From NCBI GenBank assembly GCA_002428485.1, contig DIWM01000044.1, forward strand, positions 1 to 27,141: a stretch of DNA of 27,141 nt, given 5' to 3'. The translations under genes were made by a program, and so were the position numbers. The DNA comes from Deltaproteobacteria bacterium UBA6106 (GTDB lineage: Bacteria > Desulfobacterota > Syntrophorhabdia > Syntrophorhabdales > Syntrophorhabdaceae). Below are positions 8,337 to 16,037 of the stretch, piece after piece. The stretch's first letter is position 1. Each line of letters begins with the position of its first letter. The notes beneath the pieces were generated by a model that did not search any database, had not been told where the DNA came from, and was given only the letters and a program-made list of their open reading frames with translations.

Positions 8337-8384
8337 TTTATTCCGATGAAAAAGGGACATTTTATTCCGGCAAAAAGGAGACAA
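8337..8384 (+). repeat. Two tandem 24-base repeats resembling an IS21-type end
   Basis: TTTATTCCGATGAAAAAGGG followed by ACAT (8337-8360) is repeated at once as TTTATTCCGGCAAAAAGGAG followed by ACAA (8361-8384). Tandem AAAAGGGACATTT-type blocks of this kind are typical of the terminal transposase-binding sites of IS21-family elements. No transposase gene is present, so this would be a remnant. The IS assignment is from memory of the motif and is tentative. Confidence 0.4.
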
Positions 8385-8529
8385 AGAAGATTGGTGTTGA
8401 CACTAGGACCGCTGTCAGAAATTTCCTAGTCTCTCGACAATTGGAGCTCAATCCATCGCTCTCTTTCTTCATAGAGTTCTCAGAACCAACGAGCTCTATA
8501 ATATGGAGCAGAAAGCATCTATGCGGAGA

Positions 8530-8559
8530 TTGACAAAGGATCAGCCTTTTCAATACAAT
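8530..8559 (+). promoter_or_regulatory. Sigma-70-type promoter upstream of 8628
   Basis: TTGACA (8530-8535) and TACAAT (8554-8559) are 18 bases apart and lie about 70 bases upstream of the ATG at 8628. They are the best promoter-like pair in the region and would give that gene, and perhaps the following one, its own transcript. Confidence 0.55.
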
Positions 8560-8627
8560 CAATATATTAATTCCGGAACAATATTACGCGCCGGCGAGCT
8601 TTGTCATTAACCGAGAGAGGAACAGCA

Positions 8628-9254
8628 ATGAAATTCATATATAAATCGAGACCACCATTTCTCCTTATCCTGAGATTAGCAAAATACGATATTGACGAGG
8701 TAGATCACTACTTGACATCGGTGGAGGAAACCCACGACTCTCGACTGGATAATCTCAGAAAGCTCTTAGAGTCCGAAAAGACCGACGGTCTGGAAGATAG
8801 GCTCGCCGATGACTTGGCACAACTTGATGACTTTGCCATGATAGCCTCGGAATTCGCCATTATTGGTTTGTGGCGCTCTGTGGAACTATATCGTGGAAGA
8901 GCAATACTGGCAACATTGGACGAGAAAGGTGCAGGGATAGCTTTCAAAAACAAGAAATTCGTTGAACACCTCACTAACCTCGGGATTGCAGAAGACACTC
9001 TAAGCTACGCGGGATCCGTAAACGAATTGAGGTGCTTGAATAACGCAATCAAACATACGCGGCGGGTTACAGGAGAACTTTCTAAGTTTGCCTCTTGGCG
9101 GAAGAAAAAAGGTGAAGATTTGGGAAACCTATCGTCGCACTATAGGAGACTAAAACCACTTACTGCCGAGTACCTTGAGAACCTTACCGAGCATTTTAAC
9201 GAGTGGTGGAAGAAGAAAACCGCACAACGAGGGAGTGCAGTCAATCGGCCATAA
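8628..9254 (+). CDS. Hypothetical helical protein, possibly HEPN-like
   Basis: A 208-residue, almost entirely helical and highly charged protein that I cannot assign to a named family. The block ELRCLNNAIKHTRRVTGEL (about residues 125-143) resembles the second-helix Arg...His signature of HEPN-type proteins, although the Arg-to-His spacing (seven residues between) is longer than the canonical RxxxxH. The earlier block IGLWRSVELYRGRAI fits the first HEPN-like helix. HEPN proteins are often RNases or RNA-binding partners in defence and toxin systems, but here that is only a suggestion. The ATG at 8628 is chosen because AGAGGAA lies just upstream. A gene on the same strand follows after 45 bases. 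Confidence 0.65.
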   Translation: MKFIYKSRPPFLLILRLAKYDIDEVDHYLTSVEETHDSRLDNLRKLLESEKTDGLEDRLADDLAQLDDFAMIASEFAIIGLWRSVELYRGRAILATLDEKGAGIAFKNKKFVEHLTNLGIAEDTLSYAGSVNELRCLNNAIKHTRRVTGELSKFASWRKKKGEDLGNLSSHYRRLKPLTAEYLENLTEHFNEWWKKKTAQRGSAVNRP

Positions 9255-9299
9255 AGCGGGTCTCTGGCTGACCTTCGTGCTATGCCTAAGGAGTAGCGA

Positions 9300-9893
9300 A
9301 TGAGGAACTGTTGGTACGCTGATAACCGTGATCTCGTAAAATGGTCGGTCCTTATGCACCTGGCAATTATGAATTCAGCCTCCTACATATTACAGATCGC
9401 GTATTTTCAGGAGTGTAGCTTTGCCAAAGTGGAGCTGGACACAGAAGAAAAGGTCATACCCGAAGAAGTGCAGAAGCACTTGAGAGACATAAGAAACATC
9501 GAAAACTTTTCGTCGGCCATCAAAGTAAGAGTATTTAACAAGGTGATTGAGGATCGAAGGCGGTATCTCCTCGAAGCTAAGGAATTCATCTCCCGGTATG
9601 CCGCAGAAGGTCGCTGTATTTTGTTTCTTGACCCAGACACCGGACTGGAACCAACAAACCCGAACCTTAAGCATGTGCTGAAGAAAGAAGCCGATGAGTT
9701 CTGGAAAAGCCTCAAGATAGGCGATGTTCTTGTCCTCTACCAACATCAAACTAACAGGAACGGCAAACCATGGCAAGAATCAAAAAGAATGGAGTTCGAG
9801 GAGGCGATTGGAGCACCAAAGGGCTCCGTGAAGGTGGGCCGCGGGCCAAAGCTGGCAAAGGATGTCGTTTTGTTCTATGCGATAAAGGCATAA
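9300..9893 (+). CDS. Conserved hypothetical protein (DNRDLVKW family)
   Basis: A 197-residue protein with blocks that look well conserved: DNRDLVKWSVLMHLA at residues 8-22, LFLDPDTGLEP near 107, HVLKKEADEFWKSLK near 123 and GDVLVLYQHQTNRNGKPW near 140. The order of a strand ending in DPDTG followed by a GDVLVLYQ strand recalls methyltransferase-like Rossmann proteins such as TcmP, but no SAM-binding glycine loop is clear. I therefore do not assign an activity. It may be enzymatic, since the conserved residues are Asp, Asn, His and Gln. The ATG follows AAGGAG at a good distance. It lies 45 bases downstream of the helical protein gene and is probably co-transcribed with it. Confidence 0.7.
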   Translation: MRNCWYADNRDLVKWSVLMHLAIMNSASYILQIAYFQECSFAKVELDTEEKVIPEEVQKHLRDIRNIENFSSAIKVRVFNKVIEDRRRYLLEAKEFISRYAAEGRCILFLDPDTGLEPTNPNLKHVLKKEADEFWKSLKIGDVLVLYQHQTNRNGKPWQESKRMEFEEAIGAPKGSVKVGRGPKLAKDVVLFYAIKA

Positions 9894-10261
9894 CTACCGA
9901 TTGCCGCCGACCGTTTACAGCGGCGGCTGACCCAAGTCTTATGCTTCATTTCGATCCGTAATTCTTCGAATATCGTATTGGTAAAGCTATTTAGGTAGGT
10001 GAAATCTAAACTCCATTATGGGATTTGATTTAGAAGAGGACCAAATCTGCCCTGGTGGCCGGAGAAAAGCCCGGCATTGTCCTCGGAGGTTAAATCGAAG
10101 CACCGGTGAACCTTTTGAATTCTGCCTTGCAAAATACACTGAATTGCAGGAGAATGGAAGGAAACCGGCAATGCGCAGAGATTAGTGACAATAGGCGAAC
10201 CACCGTGGTTCGGTGCTGATAAGGCGCCCCTGGGCATAGAGCGTGGTAAACAAGAAATGTC
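9894..10261. other. 368-base intergenic region with two inverted repeats
   Basis: No supported gene is seen. It contains GCCGCC...GGCGGC (9903-9927), just after the upstream stop and without a T run, and a perfect 8+8 inverted repeat CGAACCAC-c-GTGGTTCG (10196-10212) about 50 bases before the next start. The latter could be an operator for the downstream membrane protein. Confidence 0.5.
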
Positions 10262-11647
10262 ATGGCCGATATGATCAGTGCAAAACCTTTAGATATCGTC
10301 GCTTTCATCGAGAAGTACTGGTGTGAAAAGATTGGCCTGCTTACAGTCCTTATTGTACTAACCGTCATCGAAATAACATTTTTGGCTAACTCCAAAACCA
10401 ACGGGTGGTTGATCCTAGCAACTTTGTTCTTGAGCGGCTTGCTCGTAGTTATTGTGTGGTTTATGTCCCGTCGCCCCCCGAGAACGGCGAAAGAGAAAGT
10501 GGGGTTCCTGGTTAGCATTTATTGCGCGGATAATCGGGAGAACGAAAAACTTTCCGAAGATTTCATTATTCCCCTTCGACGGCTGGTTAAAACAGGAAAA
10601 GCGGGCAAAGTGTTTCATTTCATGGAACTACCGCAACGATTGGCAAAAAACGTTATTGAACCGGATGATGCGTTACTGATACGGCTTCGTTGTCGGGCTC
10701 ATTTCATGCTTTATGGCCGCGTACGTCTTAGGAAGATAGGAGACAAAGAATTCCACATAATCGACCTAGAAGGTATAGTAGCCCATACACCCATTCCGCA
10801 ACAGATAAGCGTCGCTATAACTGAAGAGTTTGCAGAATTGCTTCCTAGAAAAGTGCAAATTGAGACCGAGAACGATCTACTATCATTTCAATTCACGTCT
10901 GAATGGGCTGATATTGTGGCAAAATATATAATAGGGATTGCTGCGGCCCATTCGGGCGATTTGGATTATGCTGAAACCTTATACGGCGATGCGTTAGATA
11001 GAGTGAGCCAACAAGACCCAATTTTCCCGGTATACTCCAAATTAAAAGAACGGATACCAATACGAATATCAGAACTATACGAGGCTAGGGCACACGCCGC
11101 TCTAAAGGACTGGGTAGAAAGCCATGATCTCAGATATATTGACAGGATGGGCAGTTATCTTCAGAGAATCTGTGAGGCACGGAAAGGGATGCCCAGCATT
11201 GTAGACCTGAGAGCCATATGCCTGTTCTTGAAAGAACGGAACGTAGATGAGGCGATATCGCTACTCAAAAAAACTGCCGATAATGACAACAATGGGGTTT
11301 GTCATTACAATCTTGGGTTCCTTCATTCTTACAAAGGAGATCTAAAGACCGCAGTCAGACACTATCGAAAGGCTGTCTCGTTTGAGGTGGAACCAGAAGT
11401 CCTCGCGATGATAGAAGATTTCATCACTTGGGTTATCCAATGTGAACCGGGCCAATATCAATTACACTATAGCCTCGGATTCTTCAACTGGAAAGCAAAG
11501 GGAGACGAAATTCAGGCGCAGAAAGACTTTCAGGAGTTCCTAAGAACAGCAGACCCCAGTCTCTACTCCAAAGAAACAGAACTTGCCACGAAGTGGCTTG
11601 AAGAAATAGGTTCAAACGACGAAAGTCCTACTACCCTTCAAAGGTAA
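10262..11647 (+). CDS. Two-helix membrane protein with cytoplasmic TPR-like domain
   Basis: A 461-residue protein. Two hydrophobic helices (about 24-43 and 48-68) are followed by Arg-rich FMSRRPPR, placing the large C-terminal part in the cytoplasm. After an unassigned mixed domain (about 80-200) there are helix pairs of TPR type: AAAHSGDLDYAETLYGDALD near 225, then VCHYNLGFLHSYKGDLKTAV near 343 and LHYSLGFFNWKAKGDEIQA near 400. TPRs mediate protein-protein contacts, so a scaffold or sensor role is plausible; no enzymatic motif is visible. The ATG at 10262 has no good Shine-Dalgarno, and another in-frame ATG follows nine bases later. It sits 116 bases upstream of the PRTRC operon on the same strand. 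Confidence 0.75.
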   Translation: MADMISAKPLDIVAFIEKYWCEKIGLLTVLIVLTVIEITFLANSKTNGWLILATLFLSGLLVVIVWFMSRRPPRTAKEKVGFLVSIYCADNRENEKLSEDFIIPLRRLVKTGKAGKVFHFMELPQRLAKNVIEPDDALLIRLRCRAHFMLYGRVRLRKIGDKEFHIIDLEGIVAHTPIPQQISVAITEEFAELLPRKVQIETENDLLSFQFTSEWADIVAKYIIGIAAAHSGDLDYAETLYGDALDRVSQQDPIFPVYSKLKERIPIRISELYEARAHAALKDWVESHDLRYIDRMGSYLQRICEARKGMPSIVDLRAICLFLKERNVDEAISLLKKTADNDNNGVCHYNLGFLHSYKGDLKTAVRHYRKAVSFEVEPEVLAMIEDFITWVIQCEPGQYQLHYSLGFFNWKAKGDEIQAQKDFQEFLRTADPSLYSKETELATKWLEEIGSNDESPTTLQR

Positions 11648-11661
11648 TATTATCGTAGATA

Positions 11662-11686
11662 AGTATCTTCATTAGAGACTCGAAAA
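11662..11686 (+). promoter_or_regulatory. Upstream element shared with ssb (copy 1)
   Basis: AGTATCTTCATTAGA, four bases, then CGAAAA. The same 15-base word, five bases, then CGAAAA recurs at 25491-25516 upstream of ssb. Here it lies 102 bases before the start of the PRTRC operon and is followed directly by a hairpin-forming repeat, TTTTGCCC-ctcac-GGGCAAAA (11692-11712). It is probably a binding site or promoter element, possibly with an attenuator-like hairpin. Confidence 0.6.
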
Positions 11687-11763
11687 GCCCCTTTTGCCCC
11701 TCACGGGCAAAACCATCATAACCAATCAATATCTAACATCATCCCTCAAAGGAGGAAGTACCT

Positions 11764-12336
11764 ATGTTGATCAATTTTTCAACCATAAGCCGGCTTATCC
11801 CTAAAGACGGAAGACTGATCCTCACCTTCACCAAGAAAGTCGGAAAGGCAGAAGACGAGACCGAAAAAGAACAGATCAAGGAGATGAACGTCGTCTTCGC
11901 CCAGCAGTTCAAGGGCAAGGAAAATGACAACGACTTTGCACCTATCATTATCAGCGGCACAGTCGAAGAGCTCAACCAGAGTTTCGAATCCACGGCCACA
12001 GAAATAGGTCAGGGCCAGACCAAGCTTGCCGAGCTCAAGGCGCGCCCCACAGTGAGCAAGGTCGATGCCAAGAAGAAACAGCTTTCCGAGGCCATCAAGA
12101 AGACTGAAAAGGCGACAACCCCGGCCGGAAAGAAAGACGAACCGAAGAAGGAGTCGGCAAAGGAAGAACCGAAGAAACCCCAGATGGTCGATCTCTTCGC
12201 CAGTTTAAGGCCCAAGGATGAAACCCCGCCCCCCGCGAAGTTGACCGTCAACCCTCCCCCTGAACCTTCGGTGGAGGAAGTGACCATAGACGAAGAAGCA
12301 ACCGGGGAAGAGGTGGAAGAGGGAGGTGCCGAATGA
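11764..12336 (+). CDS. PRTRC system protein E
   Basis: A 190-residue protein matching PRTRC protein E. The N-terminal part (SRLIPKDGRLILTFTKKV, then FAPIIISGTVEELNQSFE) has the two-strand core of that family. It is followed by a Lys/Glu/Ala-rich, probably disordered stretch (about 95-150) and an acidic tail. PRTRC cassettes are plasmid- and island-borne gene sets named after ParB-related and ThiF-related members; the role of E is not known. The ATG follows a strong AAAGGAGG. This is the first gene of a six-gene operon, and its stop overlaps the next start (ATGA). The Lys- and Glu-rich tail could bind DNA or partner proteins, but that is inference. Confidence 0.85.
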   Translation: MLINFSTISRLIPKDGRLILTFTKKVGKAEDETEKEQIKEMNVVFAQQFKGKENDNDFAPIIISGTVEELNQSFESTATEIGQGQTKLAELKARPTVSKVDAKKKQLSEAIKKTEKATTPAGKKDEPKKESAKEEPKKPQMVDLFASLRPKDETPPPAKLTVNPPPEPSVEEVTIDEEATGEEVEEGGAE

Positions 12337-12686
12337 GCAATCTCAAGGTAAGCACCCTAAAGAGGATCTTCATTTACAACGCGATGCAGCTCGATGACCC
12401 CGATCCCGACATGAAAACCGAAGAGGTCAAGGAGTTCTGGAGCGATGTTTATCCAGAGCTGACACAGGCGGTTATCGAGGGCCCCGAATACAAGGATGAC
12501 TGTATCCAGTACACCTTCAGGAAAGCGGTGGGTACAAAAGGCCAGGGTAAGGCCGTCTCCAAAAAGGAGGCCGATGATGTAGCCGACAAGCTGAAGATCA
12601 TGACGGCCCTCGCAAGGATCGTTGCCCGGACAGAACCGGGAGCAAGGGCGGTCCTTCCCCCGTCGTCGAGCCTGGAGCCGGTGTAA
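12333..12686 (+). CDS. PRTRC system protein C (prokaryotic ubiquitin-like)
   Basis: A 117-residue protein. Residues 9-70 are the PRTRC-C domain: LKRIFIYNAMQLDDPDPDMK, then SDVYPELTQAVIEGPE, then QYTFRKAVGTKG. Comparative work on bacterial Ub-like pathways places this family among prokaryotic ubiquitin-like beta-grasp proteins. In the family the protein usually ends at or near the GTKG block. Here 47 further residues follow, helical and then Pro/Ser-rich, ending SSSLEPV without a terminal Gly-Gly. The extension might be removed by the operon's JAMM peptidase to free a Gly end; this is inference. The start codon overlaps the stop of protein E by four bases, and the stop overlaps the start of protein F by one. 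Confidence 0.85.
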   Translation: MSNLKVSTLKRIFIYNAMQLDDPDPDMKTEEVKEFWSDVYPELTQAVIEGPEYKDDCIQYTFRKAVGTKGQGKAVSKKEADDVADKLKIMTALARIVARTEPGARAVLPPSSSLEPV

Positions 12687-13711
12687 TGCTGGCCCCGAGA
12701 TTCAGGGTCAAACAACTCGCCATGCCCGTGACGGCGGCGCTTGTCCGGATCGGGTACATCACCAGCATGGTCCTTCCTGCGATGCTCGGATTGGTCAAGA
12801 ACCTTTCCGGAGCTTCGCTGCGGGTATCTCGGATCCCAGCCGACAGGCTAGTCGGAGTTCTGGAGAAGAAGATAAACAAACTCATCATGAAGAAGGTCCT
12901 GAGCGTATTGCCGCATCCCGGTTCGCGGGATGTCAACATCGATGTGGTTGAAAAACACCATTACAGCCCGGGCGGATGGGAGATGGTGGTCAAGGTGGAG
13001 ATGGGCTACTTTTATGTTCTCTACCTGGAGCCTCTGGACACCCTGAAGACAACAAACCGGCCGTTGTACGAGGTCGTGCGGGAACTCCTGGGCATCGTGA
13101 TGAGCTCGGGCCGTTGTCCGGGCATGGGAGTGCCTGAGATCATCGAATGGCTCGCGATGGACGAATACGCCGAAGAGGAGGGGAATTTTGAGGATGCCGA
13201 ATCCATGGAGGCCATGCAAAGCAGCCTTCGGGCGGTCCAAAAGAAGTATGATCGCTACCTGTTCGGCAAGAAGACATCACGGGAAGGTCGTTCCAAGGCC
13301 CTGAGATCCGCCCAAAGACGCATCAAGAGGATCTCGAAAACGGTGCCGGTTGAAACGGCCGCAGTGCTCAGGAATCTTCTCAGGCTTGCCTGCCTCTGTT
13401 GCATAAAATTCCAGCTGAGGACGGTTGAGCCGGACGACAATTACTCATACGAGTTCAATCACATCTACAACTCTTTCGCGATACTCTGGGACGAAGACGA
13501 GGGACTGTCAGAGTTCTTTATGCAGTACATGAACGATCAATGGGGGGAATACGGGGCGGCGACCATGCTGTTGCCGGTAACGGACGGCACAGACATACGG
13601 CACATCTGCCTCACCCTCCGGACGTTCGCCCTCTTTCAGAAGGTCTGGTTCAACTTTTACGACCTTATTTCAACAGGAAACGAGGAGAATAAGAATGGAA
13701 GTTCCAGCTGA
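12686..13711 (+). CDS. PRTRC system protein F
   Basis: A 341-residue protein recognised as PRTRC protein F by its position between C and B and by its family-like blocks: GWEMVVKVEMGYFYVLYLEP near 99, LDTLKTTNRPLYEVVRELLG and, near the C-terminus, FNHIYNSFAILWDEDEGLSE. The molecular role of F is unknown. It has no clear membrane segment, although residues 15-35 are hydrophobic. It overlaps C by one base and B by 17 bases, so the genes are translationally coupled. No frameshift is visible. The assignment relies more on operon order than on a diagnostic motif. Confidence 0.78.
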   Translation: MLAPRFRVKQLAMPVTAALVRIGYITSMVLPAMLGLVKNLSGASLRVSRIPADRLVGVLEKKINKLIMKKVLSVLPHPGSRDVNIDVVEKHHYSPGGWEMVVKVEMGYFYVLYLEPLDTLKTTNRPLYEVVRELLGIVMSSGRCPGMGVPEIIEWLAMDEYAEEEGNFEDAESMEAMQSSLRAVQKKYDRYLFGKKTSREGRSKALRSAQRRIKRISKTVPVETAAVLRNLLRLACLCCIKFQLRTVEPDDNYSYEFNHIYNSFAILWDEDEGLSEFFMQYMNDQWGEYGAATMLLPVTDGTDIRHICLTLRTFALFQKVWFNFYDLISTGNEENKNGSSS

Positions 13712-14405
13712 AGAAGCAAAGCTCGTCGCAACGCGAGCCCTTGTTATATATGAATACGATAAACCCAAAAGTTACGATCAGGACGAAGAGGGTATCATCG
13801 ACGCTTACATAACGCAGCACAGGATAGGAGAGACCGGAGAACTCCTGGAAGGCAGCCCGCTGACGCGGGAGATGCTTCTTAAAATCTGCTCGCTGGTGAT
13901 GCCGACCCTCGGGTCGGCAGACTATATTCCTGATAACGTGCTGGTCTACAGCACGGAACGCGCCCTCATGTGGTGGACGCCGGCAGCAGTACGCCGGCTT
14001 TTTATCTCGGGAATAAAAGGTGTCACATCGGGAAAATACCCGGTGCCACCGAAGCTGTTCCTTGTTCTCAAGGGAAAGCTTCACACCTGGGCCCTGGGTG
14101 AGAACCGGAGGCCCGACCCATCGAGCGCGGTTTTCCACAGCCCCTTCTACAACGTTTACGAGACCGGGGCCTGTTGCATGGGCAATATCAGGGTTCCGGA
14201 CAGATTCTCACCCGACAGTATCGCGCAGTGGGAAAGTGTCTTCTTTAACGGGACCCTGACAAGCCATCTTCCTCCGAAACTCTCCGGGATCGAACCGGAG
14301 GATTTCTGGAAGAAGATCAAGGGGAAGAAACGTTTCCCCGTGCGGTATCTGCGCCCCTACGCCACGCTGGCGACAATCATAAAAACCATTTCATCGCAGA
14401 GGTGA
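13695..14405 (+). CDS. PRTRC system protein B (E2-like)
   Basis: A 236-residue protein matching PRTRC protein B, a family grouped by domain studies with prokaryotic E2-like (ubiquitin-conjugating-like) proteins. The distinctive block is FHSPFYNVYETGACCMGNI near residues 146-164; its paired Cys (C160, C161) are the candidate thioester-forming residues. An upstream block reads DNVLVYSTERALMWWTPA, followed by PPKLFLVLKGKLHTWAL. It would take an activated Ub-like protein from the E1-like ThiF protein and pass it on. An AGGAG lies before the ATG, which is inside the end of protein F. The stop overlaps the start of protein A (GTGA). Confidence 0.85.
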   Translation: MEVPAEEAKLVATRALVIYEYDKPKSYDQDEEGIIDAYITQHRIGETGELLEGSPLTREMLLKICSLVMPTLGSADYIPDNVLVYSTERALMWWTPAAVRRLFISGIKGVTSGKYPVPPKLFLVLKGKLHTWALGENRRPDPSSAVFHSPFYNVYETGACCMGNIRVPDRFSPDSIAQWESVFFNGTLTSHLPPKLSGIEPEDFWKKIKGKKRFPVRYLRPYATLATIIKTISSQR

Positions 14406-15052
14406 TCATGGAACACAACAATATAAAGGACCAGCTGATCCAGAACCACTTTCCCACTGTCATGGTTCCCAGGTACGGGGACCTCGAACCGTGCCCGTTG
14501 CATCAGACCAGGCTTCTCATGGCAAGGGACGGCGTCCATGTCGAAACGAACCAGCCATTCGGAAGGTTCAGGGGGCACCATGCGGACCTCTGCAGAGATC
14601 TGCCATACGGAGATGTGACGGCGATAAACGACTTCGTGCGTATCATGGGCAGCGAAGAGGTGAACAGGATTTTCAATAACGATATCAGGCCAGCCGCGAA
14701 AGAATACGTCGAAGGGAACATGGAATGGGCGGGCTGGATAATATGGAGCGCGGGGGAGGGCTATCGGTACCTTCCTCTCGAGATAGAGGCGACATTCGGC
14801 AGTGTGGTCATCAAGAACAGGCCGACGCTTCCCGCCGGCAGTTGCCTCGTAATAGACGTCCATAGCCACGGACGGATCAATCCCTTCTTCTCGGCTACGG
14901 ATGACAGGGACGACGCCGGGGGCGTGAAGATCTCCGTGGTGCTTGGTGGCTACACGGAGAGGGACGGATTCACAGTTGAAGGGCGCATAGCAGTCGAAGG
15001 CTTCTTCTTCCCGCTATTCGATCCCGACATAAACATGGTGGTGACGCTATGA
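14402..15052 (+). CDS. PRTRC system protein A (JAMM/MPN metallopeptidase)
   Basis: A 216-residue protein with a textbook JAMM zinc-peptidase motif: H154-S-H156, seven residues, S164, two residues, D167 (read as HSHGRINPFFSATDD). JAMM proteases cut isopeptide bonds or C-terminal extensions of ubiquitin-like proteins. The N-terminal half (VPRYGDLEPCPLHQTRLLMA) matches PRTRC protein A. It should act as the deconjugase or maturase for the Ub-like protein C in this operon. The annotated start is a GTG overlapping the upstream stop; an ATG two codons later is equally possible. The final TGA overlaps the ThiF start (ATGA). All metal ligands of the motif are intact. Confidence 0.9.
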   Translation: MIMEHNNIKDQLIQNHFPTVMVPRYGDLEPCPLHQTRLLMARDGVHVETNQPFGRFRGHHADLCRDLPYGDVTAINDFVRIMGSEEVNRIFNNDIRPAAKEYVEGNMEWAGWIIWSAGEGYRYLPLEIEATFGSVVIKNRPTLPAGSCLVIDVHSHGRINPFFSATDDRDDAGGVKISVVLGGYTERDGFTVEGRIAVEGFFFPLFDPDINMVVTL

Positions 15053-15879
15053 CCGCCCAGAAGCATTATGTAAGGCTCCAGAATGGAAGCGACCGCCCTC
15101 TCGGCATCCTTCTTATAGGGGCGGGTGGAACCGGCAGCCAGATCATCACCGGCCTTGCGCGGATGAACCATACATTGGTCAGCCTCGGTCACCCCGGCCT
15201 GCACCTTGTGGTGTGCGATGGGGATACGGTAAGCGCCTCCAACATCGGACGGCAGCTCTTCTCCGAGGCCGATATAGGCAGGAACAAGGCGACAGTGCTG
15301 GTAAGCCGTGTAAACATGTTCTTCGGCACGGCCTGGAGCGTTGTTCCACACAGCATCAACGAGAATACTGACACTGGGTCATCCCAGCCGCGCATCGTGG
15401 TTTCGGCGGTGGACTCCGCACAAACAAGGGTGGCAATATTCAAGGCCATGACCGACAGGAAAGGTTGCGGAGGCGCCTACTGGCTAGATACCGGCAACAC
15501 GCGGTCGGCCGGTCAGGTCATTCTGGGAACCACGGCACCGTTCAAGCAGCCACCTGGCTGCGTCGAATATCTTCCCCACGTTATCGACCTTTACAGGGAC
15601 ATCGAGGGGGAAGACAAAAAGGCATATCAGGGGCCATCATGCTCCGTCGAGGACGCCATCCGTAAGCAGGACCTTTTCATAAACCAATGGATAGCGACGT
15701 GCGCCCTGGAGATTCTCTGGAAGATGTTCCGGAAGGGATATCTAATGGTCCACGGTGCCTTTGTCAACCTTGATTCGTTCAAGGTGCGGCCGCTTCCCAT
15801 TGACCCCACTGTATGGAAGTCGATGGGATGGGAAAAGCCGGAGGAAAAGAAGAAAAGGAAACGGAGAGAGAAACGATAG
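15049..15879 (+). CDS. PRTRC system ThiF-family E1-like protein
   Basis: A 276-residue ThiF/E1-like adenylating enzyme. The nucleotide-binding loop is GAGGTGS (residues 24-30). The E1 residues follow in order: Asp in CDGDTVSASNIGRQ (D57, N65, R68), Lys in IGRNK (K80) and Asp in SAVDS (D122). GPSCSVEDA near residue 198 carries the most likely thioester Cys. It would adenylate the C-terminus of the Ub-like protein and hand it to the E2-like protein B. The C-terminus is a basic Lys/Arg cluster. It is the last gene of the operon, overlapping A by four bases, with a strong terminator eight bases after its stop. PRTRC-D and the ParB member, common in this cassette, do not follow. Confidence 0.92.
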   Translation: MTAQKHYVRLQNGSDRPLGILLIGAGGTGSQIITGLARMNHTLVSLGHPGLHLVVCDGDTVSASNIGRQLFSEADIGRNKATVLVSRVNMFFGTAWSVVPHSINENTDTGSSQPRIVVSAVDSAQTRVAIFKAMTDRKGCGGAYWLDTGNTRSAGQVILGTTAPFKQPPGCVEYLPHVIDLYRDIEGEDKKAYQGPSCSVEDAIRKQDLFINQWIATCALEILWKMFRKGYLMVHGAFVNLDSFKVRPLPIDPTVWKSMGWEKPEEKKKRKRREKR

Positions 15880-15886
15880 ATCTCAA

Positions 15887-15915
15887 GGGGAGCCAGCAGG
15901 CTCCCCTCTTTTTTG
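15887..15915 (+). terminator. Rho-independent terminator of the PRTRC operon
   Basis: A perfect 8-bp GC-rich stem, GGGGAGCC-agca-GGCTCCCC (15887-15906), is followed by a T-rich run (tctttttt). It lies eight bases after the ThiF stop and ends the operon cleanly. Confidence 0.95.
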
Positions 15916-16037
15916 TGAAGGACAAGAATTATCCTGAGGTTCTCGTTTCTTATTCAGACGTATCAAAAAAACCGTCAGTGGGCGAGTATTGACAGAAGAC
16001 GTTATATAATATAGCTTGTAATTGCTAATCAACCAAA

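Larger units (their letters stand above)
7713..8627. other. 915-base region without a convincing gene
   Basis: Several short open frames exist on both strands, but none has a recognisable domain, a good start site or consistent codon use. The stretch looks like eroded mobile DNA: it includes a run of nine G (8228-8236), two tandem IS21-like repeats (8337-8384) and, at its right end, a clear promoter for the next gene. No tRNA-like fold or CRISPR repeat was seen. Confidence 0.6.

Noticed and set aside
7916..8533. Overlapping open frames of 60-115 codons on both strands
   Set aside because: No recognisable domain, no good start sites and odd composition (many Arg, Pro, Cys and His); they look like chance frames in decayed DNA.
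15999..16011. ACGTTATATAATA shared with the higB promoter
   Set aside because: A 13-base AT-rich -10-like word can recur by chance, and here no -35 lies at the right distance.
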